Origin: DAOSVX01 sp964440405
GTDB lineage: Bacteria > Bacillota_I > Bacilli_A > RF39 > UBA660
Direction: 5' to 3'
NCBI GenBank assembly: GCA_964440405.1
Contig: CAYTSB010000047.1
Span: 1 to 6,841, forward strand
DNA: 6,841 nucleotides
In this document: positions 5,951 to 6,841 of the stretch, one piece after another
How positions within the stretch are numbered: the first letter of the stretch is position 1
Layout: each line of letters begins with the position of its first letter
Notes under the pieces: generated by a model
The model's input: only the letters and a program-made list of their open reading frames with translations
Told to the model about the DNA's origin: nothing
Database searches by the model: none
Translations under genes and position numbers: made by a program

Positions 5951-6841
5951 ATGAATAATAAAAACAAAATAATTGTTATTATAATAACTATTATAACGAT
6001 TATTACTTTAGGTGGTCTAACTTATGCTTTTTTTAGTGCTAATAATGTTCAAGGCAACAGTAGCACTAATACCATTGTAACTTTAACTGCTGACTATGGA
6101 AATATTACAGTAATATAATGATGGCTCAAATGGCACAATCAATGCCGGAACTATAGATTTAAAAAATAGTGAAAAAGGATCAAATAAATTATATTTAATG
6201 AAGTTTTATATAACTAGTACTGCTACAATCAATCAGGATATAACAATTAAATGGAAAAATTTAACTAATACTTTCTGCCAATATGCAAGTGGCCAGAGTT
6301 GTACCAATAAAGCGACTGACACCTTTGTTGGCAATGAACTATCTTATAACTTATATGCATGTAGTCAAACAAACTATACTAATGCAACAATAACTAATGT
6401 AGGTACTAATTGTACCAGTATTGGCACAAGTTCAGTTCCAACAGCAAATACTAAATTAACAACAACTGATTATTTGACGTTAAGTCCAACTAGTACAACT
6501 TACTATGTCTTACTACTAACCTTACAAAACAAAGTAACAGAACAAAACTATAATCAAGGAAAAAGTTTTACCGGACAAGTAGATATTCAAAGATATGATC
6601 CTAATGCTTTATTCAATAAAATTTTAGCAGTCCATCCGCCAGTCAGCGATGCAGCATCAAGCACTTATGTAACAAGCACCAGTGGCATAGATTTTGCAGC
6701 AATAAGTAGTCCAACTAATGGTCAGGGATTATATATAAATGTTAAAAATAGTGGCAGTGGCGATATTAAATACTTTAGAGGTGGAACCTATTGTTATATA
6801 AGTGGAGCACCAATATCAAGTAGTAGTATATGTACAACGGC
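5951..6841 (+). pseudogene. Secreted/surface protein with SipW-type signal peptide, frameshifted at about 6116 and cut by the window edge
   Basis: The first frame (5951-6118) encodes 55 residues: a basic start (MNNKNK), a hydrophobic helix and the motif GGLTYAFFSA. This is the signal-peptide style of TasA/camelysin proteins processed by SipW-like peptidases. It then begins a Thr/Asn-rich beta-type domain and stops at TAA 6116-6118. The same protein clearly continues one frame over, from 6114 to the window end (242 codons with no stop). That part reads YNDGSNGTINAGTIDLKN, a 'KFYITSTATINQDITIKW' strand pattern, Cys pairs (FCQYASGQSC; LYAC with NC) and a second module with LFNKILAVHP, GQGLY and IKYFRGG. 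I recall GLY...YYFRG modules from long surface proteins of uncultured gut Bacilli; this is unverified. No usable start exists early in the second frame (first ATG at 6198, no ribosome binding site). It may be a true pseudogene, a phase-variable gene or a base-call error. It is not a type IV prepilin: there is no G-F-T-L-x-E leader. Confidence 0.75.

Noticed and set aside
5951..6118. Reading the first 55 codons as a type IV prepilin because it lies beside pilB
   Set aside because: It has a basic start and long hydrophobic core before AFFSA, with no Gly-Phe/Met plus Glu+5 leader; it fits a SipW-type secreted protein.
6118..6156. Short frame starting at ATGATGG that overlaps the premature stop (TAATG)
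   Set aside because: It looks like a stop-start coupling, but the frame ends after 12 codons and is not the frame of the continuing surface protein.

Overview
The window is AT-rich and packed with short-spaced genes. It uses the standard code (Trp is always TGG; genes end in TAA or TAG), has strong AGGAG/AGGTGA-type ribosome binding sites, and carries promoters of the TTGnnn-N17-TGnTATAAT style. Together with the small YjcZ-like and YqfQ-like genes, this points to a low-GC Bacillota. My best guess is one of the uncultured gut Bacilli (RF39/RFN20-type), but this rests on recalled family resemblance, not a search.

Layout from left to right. (1) The 5' end of a peptide deformylase gene (def) runs off the left edge on the minus strand. 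(2) A 65-residue Gly/Tyr-rich one-helix membrane protein follows on the minus strand, with a clear terminator. (3) ftsW, the septal SEDS peptidoglycan polymerase, lies on the plus strand. (4) An 85-residue YqfQ-like protein on the minus strand meets ftsW stop to stop. (5) A plus-strand pair encodes a PilC/GspF-type inner-membrane platform protein, with an unusual aromatic N-terminal extension, and a PilD-type prepilin peptidase. (6) A PilB/GspE-type assembly ATPase lies on the minus strand, its tail overlapping pilD by 12 bp. (7) At the right edge is a large secreted or surface protein gene with a SipW-type signal peptide. Its reading frame is broken once, about 55 codons in, and the gene continues past the window.

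PilB, PilC and PilD form the core of a type IV pilus or type II secretion-like machine: ATPase, platform and prepilin peptidase. No prepilin, PilT, PilM/N/O or secretin is visible here, so the fibre subunits must be encoded elsewhere. The right-edge surface protein does not carry a type IV prepilin leader and is probably not a PilD substrate.

The most unusual points are the ~160-residue extension of PilC, the +1 frameshift in the surface protein gene, and a pair of near-identical 20-bp-spaced promoter modules in front of pilB. I did not find a clearly new multi-gene system in this window.
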